37,434 nucleotides of DNA from Knoellia flava TL1 (GTDB lineage Bacteria; Actinomycetota; Actinomycetes; Actinomycetales; Dermatophilaceae), in assembly GCF_000768675.1 (NCBI RefSeq), contig NZ_AVPI01000024.1, forward strand, positions 1 to 37,434, in the 5' to 3' direction. Below, piece after piece: positions 24,650 through 32,097 of the stretch. Position 1 is the first letter of the stretch, and each line of letters opens with the position of its first letter. Below the pieces are notes generated by a model, which had not been told where the DNA came from, searched no databases, and saw only the letters and a program-made list of their open reading frames with translations. The position numbers were made by a program, and so were the translations under genes.

Positions 24650-25711
24650 TCAGCGGGTGGACGTGACCGCGGCCTGGGCGTCGACGACGCCGTAGCCGTA
24701 GAGCGGGCTGAACTGGCCGCGCAGACCGAGGACCGGGGTGCGGGCCGTCGTCAGGATGGCCTGCTCGGTCTGGTCGACGGTGCGACCCTGCGCGAGCAGG
24801 AGCGCGGCGACGCCGGCGACGTGCGGGGTCGCCATCGAGGTGCCGGCGAAGGCGTCGTAGCCGGCCACGCCGCAGCTGCTCGTGGCCTCGGTCGGGACGG
24901 TCGACCACACGTCGTCGTCGCACGCGCCGAAGGCGAAGCCACCGGGGGCGGAGACGACCTTGAGGTCGGGCTTGATCGGGAGCTCCGAGAAGGCCGAGTG
25001 CAGCTCGTTCTTGTCGGTGGAGCCGACGCAGATGCCGGTGCTCGAGAAGCCGGGGCTCGTGCAGGCGATCGTCGAGGTGTTGCCGGCGGCGATCACCGAG
25101 ACCGCGCCCTTGGTGCGCGCGTAGTCGATGGCGTCCTCGACGTCGGTGTCGAGTCCGGTGATCGAGAGCACCTGGGTGCCCGGCAGCGAACCGAGGGAGA
25201 GGTTGATGACGTCGGCGCCGTGGTCGGCCGCCCAGCGGATGCCGTTGGCGATGTCGACGGTGGAGCCCGAGCCGTCCTCGAGGACCTTGATCGGCATGAT
25301 CTTCGCGTCGGGGGCCACGCCTGCGACGCCCGTGCCGTTGTCGGTGATGGCGGCGGCGATGCCCGAGACGTGAGTGCCGTGGGAGTCGACGTCCTGGCCG
25401 ACCCCGTCGGTGCCCTTCCAGTTGCCGTCGCTGCAGACGGCGGCCCCGCCGGCGCAGCCGACGAAGGTCGCGCCGGGCACGAGCTTGGCGGCGAGGTCGG
25501 GGTGGGAGAGGTCGACGCCGGTGTCGACGACGGCGATCGTCGCGCCGGCGCCGCGGGAGGTCGGCCATGCCTGCTCGGCACGGACCTGGGTGAGGCCCCA
25601 CTGCTTCGAGCGGAGCGGGTCGTTGGTGGCCGCGCTGGCAGGGGCGGCGGTGGCGACGACGGCGAGGCCGACGGCGCCGACCAGGGCAGTGGTGCGGCGA
25701 GGTGCGCGCAT
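24650..25711 (-). CDS. Secreted subtilisin-like serine protease (S8)
   Basis: A 353-residue exported protease. A signal peptide (TTALVGAVGLAVVATAAPASA) is followed directly by the catalytic domain, with little or no I9 propeptide. The triad is complete: Asp in IAVVDTGVDLSHPD, His in DSHGTHVSGIAAA and Ser in FAGTSMATPHVAG, with the oxyanion Asn in VIAAGNTS. Several Cys residues could form disulfides. There is no C-terminal membrane anchor, unlike the mycosins. The ATG at 25711 follows an AAAGG ribosome-binding site with about 8 nt spacing. The substrate is unknown. Confidence 0.95.
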   Translation of the reverse strand: MRAPRRTTALVGAVGLAVVATAAPASAATNDPLRSKQWGLTQVRAEQAWPTSRGAGATIAVVDTGVDLSHPDLAAKLVPGATFVGCAGGAAVCSDGNWKGTDGVGQDVDSHGTHVSGIAAAITDNGTGVAGVAPDAKIMPIKVLEDGSGSTVDIANGIRWAADHGADVINLSLGSLPGTQVLSITGLDTDVEDAIDYARTKGAVSVIAAGNTSTIACTSPGFSSTGICVGSTDKNELHSAFSELPIKPDLKVVSAPGGFAFGACDDDVWSTVPTEATSSCGVAGYDAFAGTSMATPHVAGVAALLLAQGRTVDQTEQAILTTARTPVLGLRGQFSPLYGYGVVDAQAAVTSTR

Positions 25712-25826
25712 CAGGGGAACCTTTCGCTGGGATCAGCCTCGACGGTGAGGCATGAGCAACGAAGTTACCGAGAGAAACCACCCAACGGCGGCTGGAGCCC
25801 CGGCGATGTCGCGGACGTGGGAAGGC

Positions 25827-27404
25827 TCACACCGGGGGGATGCCGCGCCTCTTCGTCGCGAAGTGCCGGTCGCGGTGCGCGGCGTAGCGCAGCCTGCGGA
25901 CGAGCTCGTCCCGCAGGTCCTCGGGCTCGACGACGTGGTCGATGACGAGGTCGGCGGCGAGGCGCTCGAGGTCGACGTCCTCCTCGTACTCGGCGCGGCG
26001 AGCGGCGACGAAGGCGTCACGCGCCTCGGGGCCCTCAGACGCCTCGACCTCGGCGATCTTGTTGGCGTAGACCGCGTTGACCGCGGCCTCGGGGCCCATG
26101 ACGGCGATGCGGGCGGTCGGCAGGGCGAGCGTCGCGTCGGGACCGAAGCCGGGGCCACCCATGGCGTAGAGGCCCGCGCCGTAGGCCTTGCGGACGACGA
26201 CGCAGAACTGCGGCACCGTCGCCGACGACACGGCCGAGACCATCTTCGCGCCGTGCCGGATGATGCCCCCGCGCTCGACCTCCGAGCCGATCATGAAGCC
26301 TGGCACGTCGGCGAGGTAGACGAGCGGGATCGAGTAGGCGTCGCAGAGCCAGATGAACCGGGCAGCCTTGTCGGCGCTGTCGGTGAAGAGCACCCCGCCC
26401 TTGACCATCGAGTTGTTGGCGACGATCCCGACGGTCTCGCCGTCGATGCGGCCGAGCCCGACGACGAGCTCGGCAGCGAAGAGCGACTTGATCTCGAAGA
26501 AGCTGTCGTCGTCGACGAGGCCGTCGATGACGTCGTGGACGTCGAAGGGCTGGCTCTCGCGCTCGGGGACGGAGTCCCGGGTGAGGGGCGCGCTCGGCTG
26601 CTCGACGGCATACGAGGGCAGGGGTGAGCGCCAGTTCTGCGGCATGTAGGAGAAGTAGAGGCGGGCGAGCTCGATGGCCTCGGCGTCGTCGGAGGCGAGG
26701 ATGTCGCCGACGCCCGAGACGGTGCAGTGCATCCGCGCACCGCCCATCTCCTCGAGCGAGACCTTCTCGCCGACGACCATCTCGGCCATGCGCGGGCTGC
26801 CGAGATACATCGACGCGTTGCCCTCGACCATGATGAGCAGGTCGGTGAAGCTCGGGATGTAGGCGCCACCGGCGGCCGACGGGCCGAAGAGGCAGCAGAT
26901 CTGCGGGACCTTGCCCGAGAGCGCGACCTGGTTGTGGAAGATCCGCCCGGCGCCGCGGCGCCCGGGGAACATCTCGACCTGGTCGGTGATGCGCGCGCCC
27001 GCCGAGTCGACGAACCAGAAGACCGGCAGCTCCTCGCGCAGCGCCATCTCGGTGGCGCGCACGATCTTCTCGACGGTGCGCGAACCCCACGAGCCGGCCT
27101 TGACCGTGGGGTCGTTGGCGATGACGACCACCGGCCGCCCGTCGACCGTGCCGCGGCCGGTGACGACGCCGTCGGCCGGCAGGCCGGTCGCGAGGGCGTT
27201 GGCGTAGCGGCCGTCCTCGACGAACGAGCCCTCGTCGACGAGGAGCGCGATGCGGTCGCGGACATAGAGCTTGCCCTGCGACGCCAGCTTGGCGGCGGCC
27301 TTCTCCGGGGCGCTCGCAGAGGCCGCGTGGGCGGCCTCGAGACGGGCGCGGACGTCGGCGACGCGAGGGTCGCTGGAGGGGTTCGAGGACTCGCTCACCG
27401 GCAT
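25827..27404 (-). CDS. Acyl-CoA carboxylase carboxyltransferase (beta) subunit, AccD1/MCC-like
   Basis: A 525-residue carboxyltransferase related to methylcrotonyl-CoA carboxylase beta subunits. It has WFVDSAGARITDQVEMFPGRRGAGRIFHNQVALSG, GPSAAGGAYIPSF in the first half, and DVPGFMIGSEVERGGIIRHGAKM and VVRKAYGAGLYAMGGPGFGP in the second. It is only distantly similar to PccB at 14196-15836, so the window encodes two different carboxylase systems. It follows the acyl-CoA dehydrogenase by 28 bp in one operon under the divergent MerR gene. This resembles the mycobacterial fadE19/accD1 leucine-degradation cluster (order not identical). No alpha subunit is present. The ATG at 27404 overlaps a CGGCATAC motif; a GTG at 27413 is an alternative start. 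Confidence 0.92.
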   Translation of the reverse strand: MPVSESSNPSSDPRVADVRARLEAAHAASASAPEKAAAKLASQGKLYVRDRIALLVDEGSFVEDGRYANALATGLPADGVVTGRGTVDGRPVVVIANDPTVKAGSWGSRTVEKIVRATEMALREELPVFWFVDSAGARITDQVEMFPGRRGAGRIFHNQVALSGKVPQICCLFGPSAAGGAYIPSFTDLLIMVEGNASMYLGSPRMAEMVVGEKVSLEEMGGARMHCTVSGVGDILASDDAEAIELARLYFSYMPQNWRSPLPSYAVEQPSAPLTRDSVPERESQPFDVHDVIDGLVDDDSFFEIKSLFAAELVVGLGRIDGETVGIVANNSMVKGGVLFTDSADKAARFIWLCDAYSIPLVYLADVPGFMIGSEVERGGIIRHGAKMVSAVSSATVPQFCVVVRKAYGAGLYAMGGPGFGPDATLALPTARIAVMGPEAAVNAVYANKIAEVEASEGPEARDAFVAARRAEYEEDVDLERLAADLVIDHVVEPEDLRDELVRRLRYAAHRDRHFATKRRGIPPV

Positions 27405-27432
27405 ACGCTCCACTCTTCCAGTCGCCCCGGGG

Positions 27433-28623
27433 TCAGGCGGTCGGCAGACCGAGGTGGCGCGCGATGACCATGCGCTGCACCTCGCTCGTGCCCTCGCCGA
27501 TCTCGAGGATCTTGGCGTCCCGGTAGAAGCGAGCGACGGGGTACTCCTCCATGAAGCCGTTGCCGCCGAAGACCTGCGTCGCGATGCGGGTCGCGGAGAC
27601 GGCGGCCTCGCTCGTGTAGAGCTTCGCGATCGCGGCGGCCTTCTTGACGTCGGCCACCGAGCGCCGGCCGGCGTCGTGCTCGTCCTTGAGCCAGGCGGCC
27701 TTGTAGGTGAGGACGCGGCCCGTCTCCGCCATGACGGCGAGGTCGGCGAGCTGGAAGGAGATGCCTTGGTTGACCGCGATCGGCTTGCCGAACGCCGTGC
27801 GCGACGACGCGTATGCCGTGCTCTCGGCGAGCATGCGCTCGATCAGTCCCAGCGCGAGGGCGGAGATGGCGATGCGGCCGTCGTCGAGGGTCTTGAGGAA
27901 CTGCTTGAAGCCGCTCCCCTGCTCGCCGAGGAGGTTGCCGGCCGGGACACGGGCTCCGGAGAAGCTGAGGCCGTGGGTGTCGGAGATGTGCCAGCCGAGC
28001 TTGTGGTAGGGCTCCTCGACGGTAAATCCCGGTGTGCCAGAAGGGATCATGATCGCGCTGATCTCGGGCCGGCCCTTGTCGTCGGTGCCCGTGCGGGCGG
28101 TGACGGTGACGACCGAGGTGATGTCGGTGCCGGAGTTCGTGATGAACGCCTTGGCGCCGTCGACGACGTAACTGTCGCCGTCGCGGACGGCCTTGGTGCG
28201 GGTGGCACCGGCATCCGACCCGGCGTCGGGCTCGGTGAGGCCGAAGCCCGCGAGCGCGCGGCCGGCGACGAGGTCGGGCAGCCACTGCTGCTTCTGCTCG
28301 TCCGTGCCGAAGGAGAGGATCGGGTTGATGCCGAGGCCCACGCCGGCGCTGAGCGTGATGCCGATCGACTGGTCGACGCGGCCGAGCTCCTCGATGGCGA
28401 CGCAGAGGCTCGTGAACGCACCGCCCTCCTCGGGGTCGAGGCTGCCGCCGAGCTCCTCGGGGACGACGAGCCCGAAGAGGCCGAGCTCGCCCATCTTGGG
28501 CACGAGGTCGGTCGGGAAGTGCGAGTCGCGGTCCCACTGGGCGACGTGCGGCTCGACCTCGCGCTCGGCGAAGTCGCGCACGACCTTGCGGAAGTCCTCG
28601 TGGTCCTGGCTGAGCTCGAACAT
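27433..28623 (-). CDS. Acyl-CoA dehydrogenase of a branched-chain acyl-CoA operon
   Basis: A 396-residue FAD enzyme. It has FGLTEPDAGSDAGATRT, FITNSGTDITSVVTVTA, RTAFGKPIAVNQGISFQLADLAVMAE and the C-terminal EIGEGTSEVQRMVIARHL. The canonical active-site Glu appears to be in GEGT, as in short/medium-chain enzymes. Isovaleryl-CoA dehydrogenases carry Ala there, so a strict isovaleryl-CoA assignment is doubtful. AGAGGA lies about 6 nt before the ATG at 28623, so this gene uses a leadered mRNA. It is the first gene of the operon with the carboxyltransferase and is divergent from a MerR regulator with a palindromic operator between them, which suggests induction by an acyl-CoA intermediate. Confidence 0.94.
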   Translation of the reverse strand: MFELSQDHEDFRKVVRDFAEREVEPHVAQWDRDSHFPTDLVPKMGELGLFGLVVPEELGGSLDPEEGGAFTSLCVAIEELGRVDQSIGITLSAGVGLGINPILSFGTDEQKQQWLPDLVAGRALAGFGLTEPDAGSDAGATRTKAVRDGDSYVVDGAKAFITNSGTDITSVVTVTARTGTDDKGRPEISAIMIPSGTPGFTVEEPYHKLGWHISDTHGLSFSGARVPAGNLLGEQGSGFKQFLKTLDDGRIAISALALGLIERMLAESTAYASSRTAFGKPIAVNQGISFQLADLAVMAETGRVLTYKAAWLKDEHDAGRRSVADVKKAAAIAKLYTSEAAVSATRIATQVFGGNGFMEEYPVARFYRDAKILEIGEGTSEVQRMVIARHLGLPTA

Positions 28624-28649
28624 CGTCGTCCTCTCGTGGCGGTCAGGTC

Positions 28650-28671
28650 TTGACGTTGACGTCAACGTAAA
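28650..28671. promoter_or_regulatory. MerR operator and promoter between the regulator and its operon
   Basis: A 22-bp near-perfect palindrome with the exact 12-bp core GTTGACGTCAAC. On the plus strand its left end TTGACG (28650-28655) is spaced 17 nt from CAGCAT (28673-28678), a plausible -35/-10 pair for the merR gene, so the operator occupies the -35 and spacer. No clear -10 was found for the opposite operon. ACGT-rich dyads of this kind are known for LiuR-type MerR regulators of branched-chain amino-acid degradation. Confidence 0.65.
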
Positions 28672-28686
28672 GCAGCATCTGCTCCC

Positions 28687-29085
28687 ATGGCAAGCCGCTC
28701 CGAGGACGAGCAGACCTGGACGATCCGCGAGGTCGCCGAGGAGTTCGGCGTGACCCACCGCACCGTCCGGCACTACGAGGAGCTCGGCCTCATCACACCC
28801 GAGAGGCGCGGGACGACGCGGGTCTACCGCCGTCGCGACCGGACCCGCCTCGGGCTCATCCTTCGCGGCAAGCGGCTGGGCTTCCCGCTCGACGAGATCC
28901 GCACGATCATCGACCTCTACGACGCACCCCGCGGCCGACGCAGCCAGCTCGAGTACGTCCTCGGCCAGATCGACGAGCGGCGCGCGGACCTCGAGCAGCG
29001 TCGACGCGACCTGGACGACGCCTTGACCGAGCTCGCCCGCTTCGAGGAACGTTGTCGCGAGGACCTGTCGAGGATCCCGCGCTGA
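28687..29085 (+). CDS. MerR-family transcriptional regulator (LiuR-like)
   Basis: A 132-residue regulator. The N-terminal winged helix has WTIREVAEEFGVTHRTVRHYEELGLI and RGTTRVYRRRDRTRL. A long C-terminal dimerisation coiled coil follows (RRSQLEYVLGQIDERRADLEQRRRDLDDALTELARFEERC). There is no metal-binding Cys cluster and no large effector domain, so it is not a metal sensor. The divergent acyl-CoA dehydrogenase and carboxylase genes point to control of branched-chain acyl-CoA catabolism and autoregulation through the palindrome upstream. The probable -10 element CAGCAT ends 8 nt before the ATG, giving a leader of only one or two bases. Confidence 0.93.
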   Translation: MASRSEDEQTWTIREVAEEFGVTHRTVRHYEELGLITPERRGTTRVYRRRDRTRLGLILRGKRLGFPLDEIRTIIDLYDAPRGRRSQLEYVLGQIDERRADLEQRRRDLDDALTELARFEERCREDLSRIPR

Positions 29086-29144
29086 GGTCGCCCGGACGGT
29101 CGTCCGGACCATCGCTCGGACCCACACACCACGAGGAGAGCACC

Positions 29145-29336
29145 ATGGACCGCTCGGACGAACCGTCCGCGTTCGCCTGGATCATGTCGGGGACGGTCGC
29201 CGTCGTCGTCGCCGGAGGGCTGGGCAAGTTCCTCCTCGACCGGCGGCACGCCAAGGCTGCGCTGGAGGCGGAGGCGGCCGCGGCCGCGGCGGCCGACGAG
29301 GCGGAGCAGGCGGAGTCCGAGGGCCACCCGAGCTGA
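29145..29336 (+). CDS. Small single-pass membrane protein
   Basis: A 63-residue protein with one membrane segment (FAWIMSGTVAVVVAGGLGKFLL), a charged RRHAKAA stretch, and an Ala/Glu-rich tail (ALEAEAAAAAAADEAEQAE) likely to be helical. A strong GAGGAGAG ribosome-binding site lies 4-5 nt before the ATG. It is 59 bp after the MerR gene and may be co-transcribed with it. No function is recognised. A real gene is supported by the ribosome-binding site and the coherent membrane segment. Confidence 0.7.
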   Translation: MDRSDEPSAFAWIMSGTVAVVVAGGLGKFLLDRRHAKAALEAEAAAAAAADEAEQAESEGHPS

Positions 29337-29377
29337 CCCTCATTCTGTTTGCGTGGTGTTCGGAGCGGACACGATGA

Positions 29378-29412
29378 CGAGGCCGGCGCCCTGAGGAGTG
29401 GCGCCGGCCTCG
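29378..29412. terminator. Bidirectional GC-rich hairpin terminator
   Basis: Perfect 13-bp inverted repeat CGAGGCCGGCGCC (29378-29390) and its complement (29400-29412), with a 9-nt loop, between the small membrane protein and the convergent surface-protein gene. It does not carry the GTATGCCG motif. The rest of 29337-29530 shows no gene. Confidence 0.7.
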
Positions 29413-29530
29413 CCGGTTCGGTGGGTGTCGAGGGGACCGAGCCGGAGCCTCCAGAGGGGTGGGAGCCCCGACCCGGCCGTCATGACGGGAGTGGACGTGC
29501 AGCCCGCCCCGCGTCAGTCGGAGACCGTCA

Positions 29531-31717
29531 TCACGGGTCGGTGATGACGATGGTGCAGGTGTAGGACCCGACGAGCAGGTCGGTGGCCGTCAGCGTCTTC
29601 GCCGCGGAGTCACCGGGCAGAGCATCGACATCGGTGCCGACCGGTGGCGTCGTCGTCCCGGTCTTCCGACACTGGATCGAGTCGGCATACGTCGATGTCG
29701 TCTGCGGGGTGACCGTCACCGAGAGGTTGGTCAACGGCGCATTGAGGAAATCGCCGACGTCGACAGTCTCTTGACCGAGCGACACAGTGACCGTCAGATG
29801 CGTGGCCGGGGCCATCTTTCGCCAACCGGTCTTGCCGGTCTCGACGACCGAGTAGGTGCCCGGCGCCACATCGGTGAAGGTGAAGGCACCCGTGCCAGTG
29901 GCTGACGTGGCCGTTCCCAGGACCGTGCCCACAGCGCCGCCACTGCCGGCGTACAACTTGAACTCGAAGCCGCCGAGCTTCGTGTCTCCGCCGGTTCCCG
30001 TGTCGAGGACACCGTCTGCGTCGACGTCCTTGTACTTCTCGCCCGACAGGTCTGCAAGCGGGAACGTCCTGTTGTTGTCCTTGCGGCACGTGAAGCCCGT
30101 CGCGGTCGCCGTTTCGACGATGCCGGTGTTCATCGCCTCGTCGTCCGCACCTGACACACTTCCGGACGGTGACCCCGACGTGTAGGCGTAGGACCAGTCG
30201 AGCGTGTCACTGTGCTTGAGTCCCGAGATCGTGACGGTTCGACTGGTCGCGACGTCCGGATCGACGGTCATCGCCACAGTCGTGGAAGGCCCGTTGTCAT
30301 CGGGGTCGTTGATGGCGTACGTCACCGACAGGTTCGCTCCGGTTGGCACCTGCGCCACCGTGATCTTCTTGTTGATGAGGCACGCGTTGCCGAAGATCAC
30401 CGTCGACCCGGAGGCTGTCTGGTTGACGTCCTTCTTGGGCGAGGCCGCTGCCGTGTTCGGGTCCGTGGAGTAGTAGCCGGCCTGCATCGTCTCGTAGACG
30501 TCGTACGGGCCGTTCGGCACGTCCTGGAACTCCAGCTTCGGGTCGGTGCCAGCGGTGGAGCCGGAGAAGTCGGCGGTCCCCGTGGGACCGAGGCCGTCCT
30601 TGAAGACCTTGTAGGCCCATCCGGGAAGCCAGGGCTCCGTGGTCTGCTTCTGCCCGTCGGCGTTGCGGTCGAAGTACTTCCGGATCGTCATCGGCCCACA
30701 CGTCGGCGACTCGATCTCGACGTAGTCGTAGAGCGTAGCCGTCGTCGATGTCGACGAACGCGTGTCGGCAAGAGCGGACGCGAAGCACGGCTGCGGCTCG
30801 TTGAGGTCGTCGAAGAATTGCGTGATGTCGAGGAAGCCCTCCACGAAGACGTTCTTCTGGAGGTCGGCCGTCGGCAGCTTGTTGTTCTTCTGCGGTGACC
30901 ACCAGGGCGAGTCGATCGTGCCACCACCGTTGGTGATGACGCAGAAGGTCTTGGTGTAGTCGATGTTGGCCGGGTCGCACTTTGCATCGGTGGACGTGAA
31001 GTCCGGGTCGTTCGGCAGACCGCCGTTCCACGAGTAGCCCTTGGCAGTGCCGACCGAGCCACCGCTGTCATAGCTCACGACCGCGAGCAGGTCGCCGTCC
31101 TCGTGCACGCCGGTGAACGAGGTGTTGCCCGAGCCCGCGGTGCAGCCGACGGACGGGTCCTGCAACAGCCAGATGCCGACGTTGTTCGTGCCGTTGTCGT
31201 CGTCCTTCTCGAGGCCGAAGAAGTAGACGGTGTGCGGGTCCGTCGTGGAGTTCCCGTCGTGGTCGACGAGGGCCGCGTAGCCGTAGGCGTTGACGAAGTC
31301 GCCCTTGTCGGTCGCGTTGTTCGTCTTCTTGCACTGCCAGCCGGGAGTGATGTTGAGGGTGTCCTTCGATCCCGTGGCGTAGTACGACGTGTCCCCGTTG
31401 ACGTAGGCGCCGTTGGTCACGAGGAAGTCGCGTGCGAAGTCCGGCTCGAGGATCGAGGCAGGCAGTCCGCTGTTCACCGTCGGCTCCGCCGTCGGCGTGG
31501 CCGCCGAGAAGATGTCGGACCAGTCGAACGGAGGGTCGGCAGAAGCGGAGTCGTCGAGGATGTTGCCATCGAGCTCGTGGAATCCGACTCCGGCTGCCAG
31601 CGCGCTGGGGAGCGTGAGGCCGACACCGAGGGCGAGTGCCGCGATTCCGCCGAGGGCGACACGGCGCCGACTGCGGGAAGACGAGCGTGAGCGCTCGCCG
31701 GTGGACGTGGAATTCAT
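29531..31717 (-). CDS. Large secreted SpaA/prealbumin-like surface protein
   Basis: A 728-residue protein with a basic N-terminus and signal peptide (RRRVALGGIAALALGVGLTLPSALA). Residues ~45-330 form an unrecognised Cys-containing N-terminal domain (WQCKKTNNATDKGDFVNAYGYAAL, DPSVGCTAGSGNTSFTG). From ~345 come SdrD-B/SpaA-like beta-sandwich repeats with the pattern KYFDRNADGQKQTTEP...FQDVPNGPYDVYET and KYKDVDADGVLDTGTGGDTKLGGFEFKLY...FTDVAPGTYSVVETGKTGW. The acidic DxDxDG loops could bind calcium. There is no LPxTG motif or C-terminal membrane segment, so it is not sortase-anchored in the usual way. The gene looks lower in GC than its neighbours. Translation may be controlled by a hairpin over its ribosome-binding site. 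Confidence 0.88.
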   Translation of the reverse strand: MNSTSTGERSRSSSRSRRRVALGGIAALALGVGLTLPSALAAGVGFHELDGNILDDSASADPPFDWSDIFSAATPTAEPTVNSGLPASILEPDFARDFLVTNGAYVNGDTSYYATGSKDTLNITPGWQCKKTNNATDKGDFVNAYGYAALVDHDGNSTTDPHTVYFFGLEKDDDNGTNNVGIWLLQDPSVGCTAGSGNTSFTGVHEDGDLLAVVSYDSGGSVGTAKGYSWNGGLPNDPDFTSTDAKCDPANIDYTKTFCVITNGGGTIDSPWWSPQKNNKLPTADLQKNVFVEGFLDITQFFDDLNEPQPCFASALADTRSSTSTTATLYDYVEIESPTCGPMTIRKYFDRNADGQKQTTEPWLPGWAYKVFKDGLGPTGTADFSGSTAGTDPKLEFQDVPNGPYDVYETMQAGYYSTDPNTAAASPKKDVNQTASGSTVIFGNACLINKKITVAQVPTGANLSVTYAINDPDDNGPSTTVAMTVDPDVATSRTVTISGLKHSDTLDWSYAYTSGSPSGSVSGADDEAMNTGIVETATATGFTCRKDNNRTFPLADLSGEKYKDVDADGVLDTGTGGDTKLGGFEFKLYAGSGGAVGTVLGTATSATGTGAFTFTDVAPGTYSVVETGKTGWRKMAPATHLTVTVSLGQETVDVGDFLNAPLTNLSVTVTPQTTSTYADSIQCRKTGTTTPPVGTDVDALPGDSAAKTLTATDLLVGSYTCTIVITDP

Positions 31718-31722
31718 GGGTT

Positions 31723-31766
31723 CCTCATTCCGCCCCGACGAGGGGCATGGTGATGCGGAAATGAGG
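31723..31766 (-). promoter_or_regulatory. 5'-leader hairpin sequestering the ribosome-binding site of the surface-protein gene
   Basis: On the minus strand the arm CCTCATTTCCGC (31766 to 31755) pairs with GCGGAATGAGG (31733 to 31723), with one bulged base. An inner CCCC/GGGG stem lies inside the loop. The 3' arm ends in GAGG, followed by AACCC and the ATG, so the only purine-rich ribosome-binding sequence is buried in the stem. Confidence 0.55.
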
Positions 31767-32084
31767 AGGTCGGGTGCCGGCTCAGGCGACCTCGATGACG
31801 CACTGCGTCAAAGCCCTCGGGCCGCCGGCTCAGCGAACGAGGGGTGGCTCAGCCACGACCTTCAGGATGCACCCGCAGGGGCCCCGTCGTCCACGGTTCC
31901 GGCAGATGGCGGCAACCTGCCAACGCCGGTGACGACCGCCGACACGGTCCGCCCAGGCGCGCACGAGGCAGGTCCGCGATTTCGTGGGTGTCGGCGCCGA
32001 GGGGACAGTCCACACACTGGCTCGGTGCACGCCCTGATCCCCCCTGCGCTCCGAGCGCACCCGACGTCTCCGCCCGCCGTGAGG
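31767..32084. other. Gene-free divergent intergenic region with a 15-bp dyad
   Basis: No credible gene on either strand. It contains the perfect dyad TGACGCACTGCGTCA (31796-31810), with 6-bp arms and a 3-nt centre, about 80 bp before the surface-protein start; its right end reads TTGACG on the minus strand and may be a -35. No matching -10 was found. The region otherwise shows nothing recognisable. Confidence 0.4.
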
Positions 32085-32090
32085 CAAGAT
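32085..32090 (+). promoter_or_regulatory. Probable -10 element of the second two-component operon
   Basis: CAAGAT followed by 7 nt and the GTG at 32098. It fits the leaderless spacing seen elsewhere in the window, with C in place of the first T. Confidence 0.35.
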
Positions 32091-32097
32091 TCCACCC

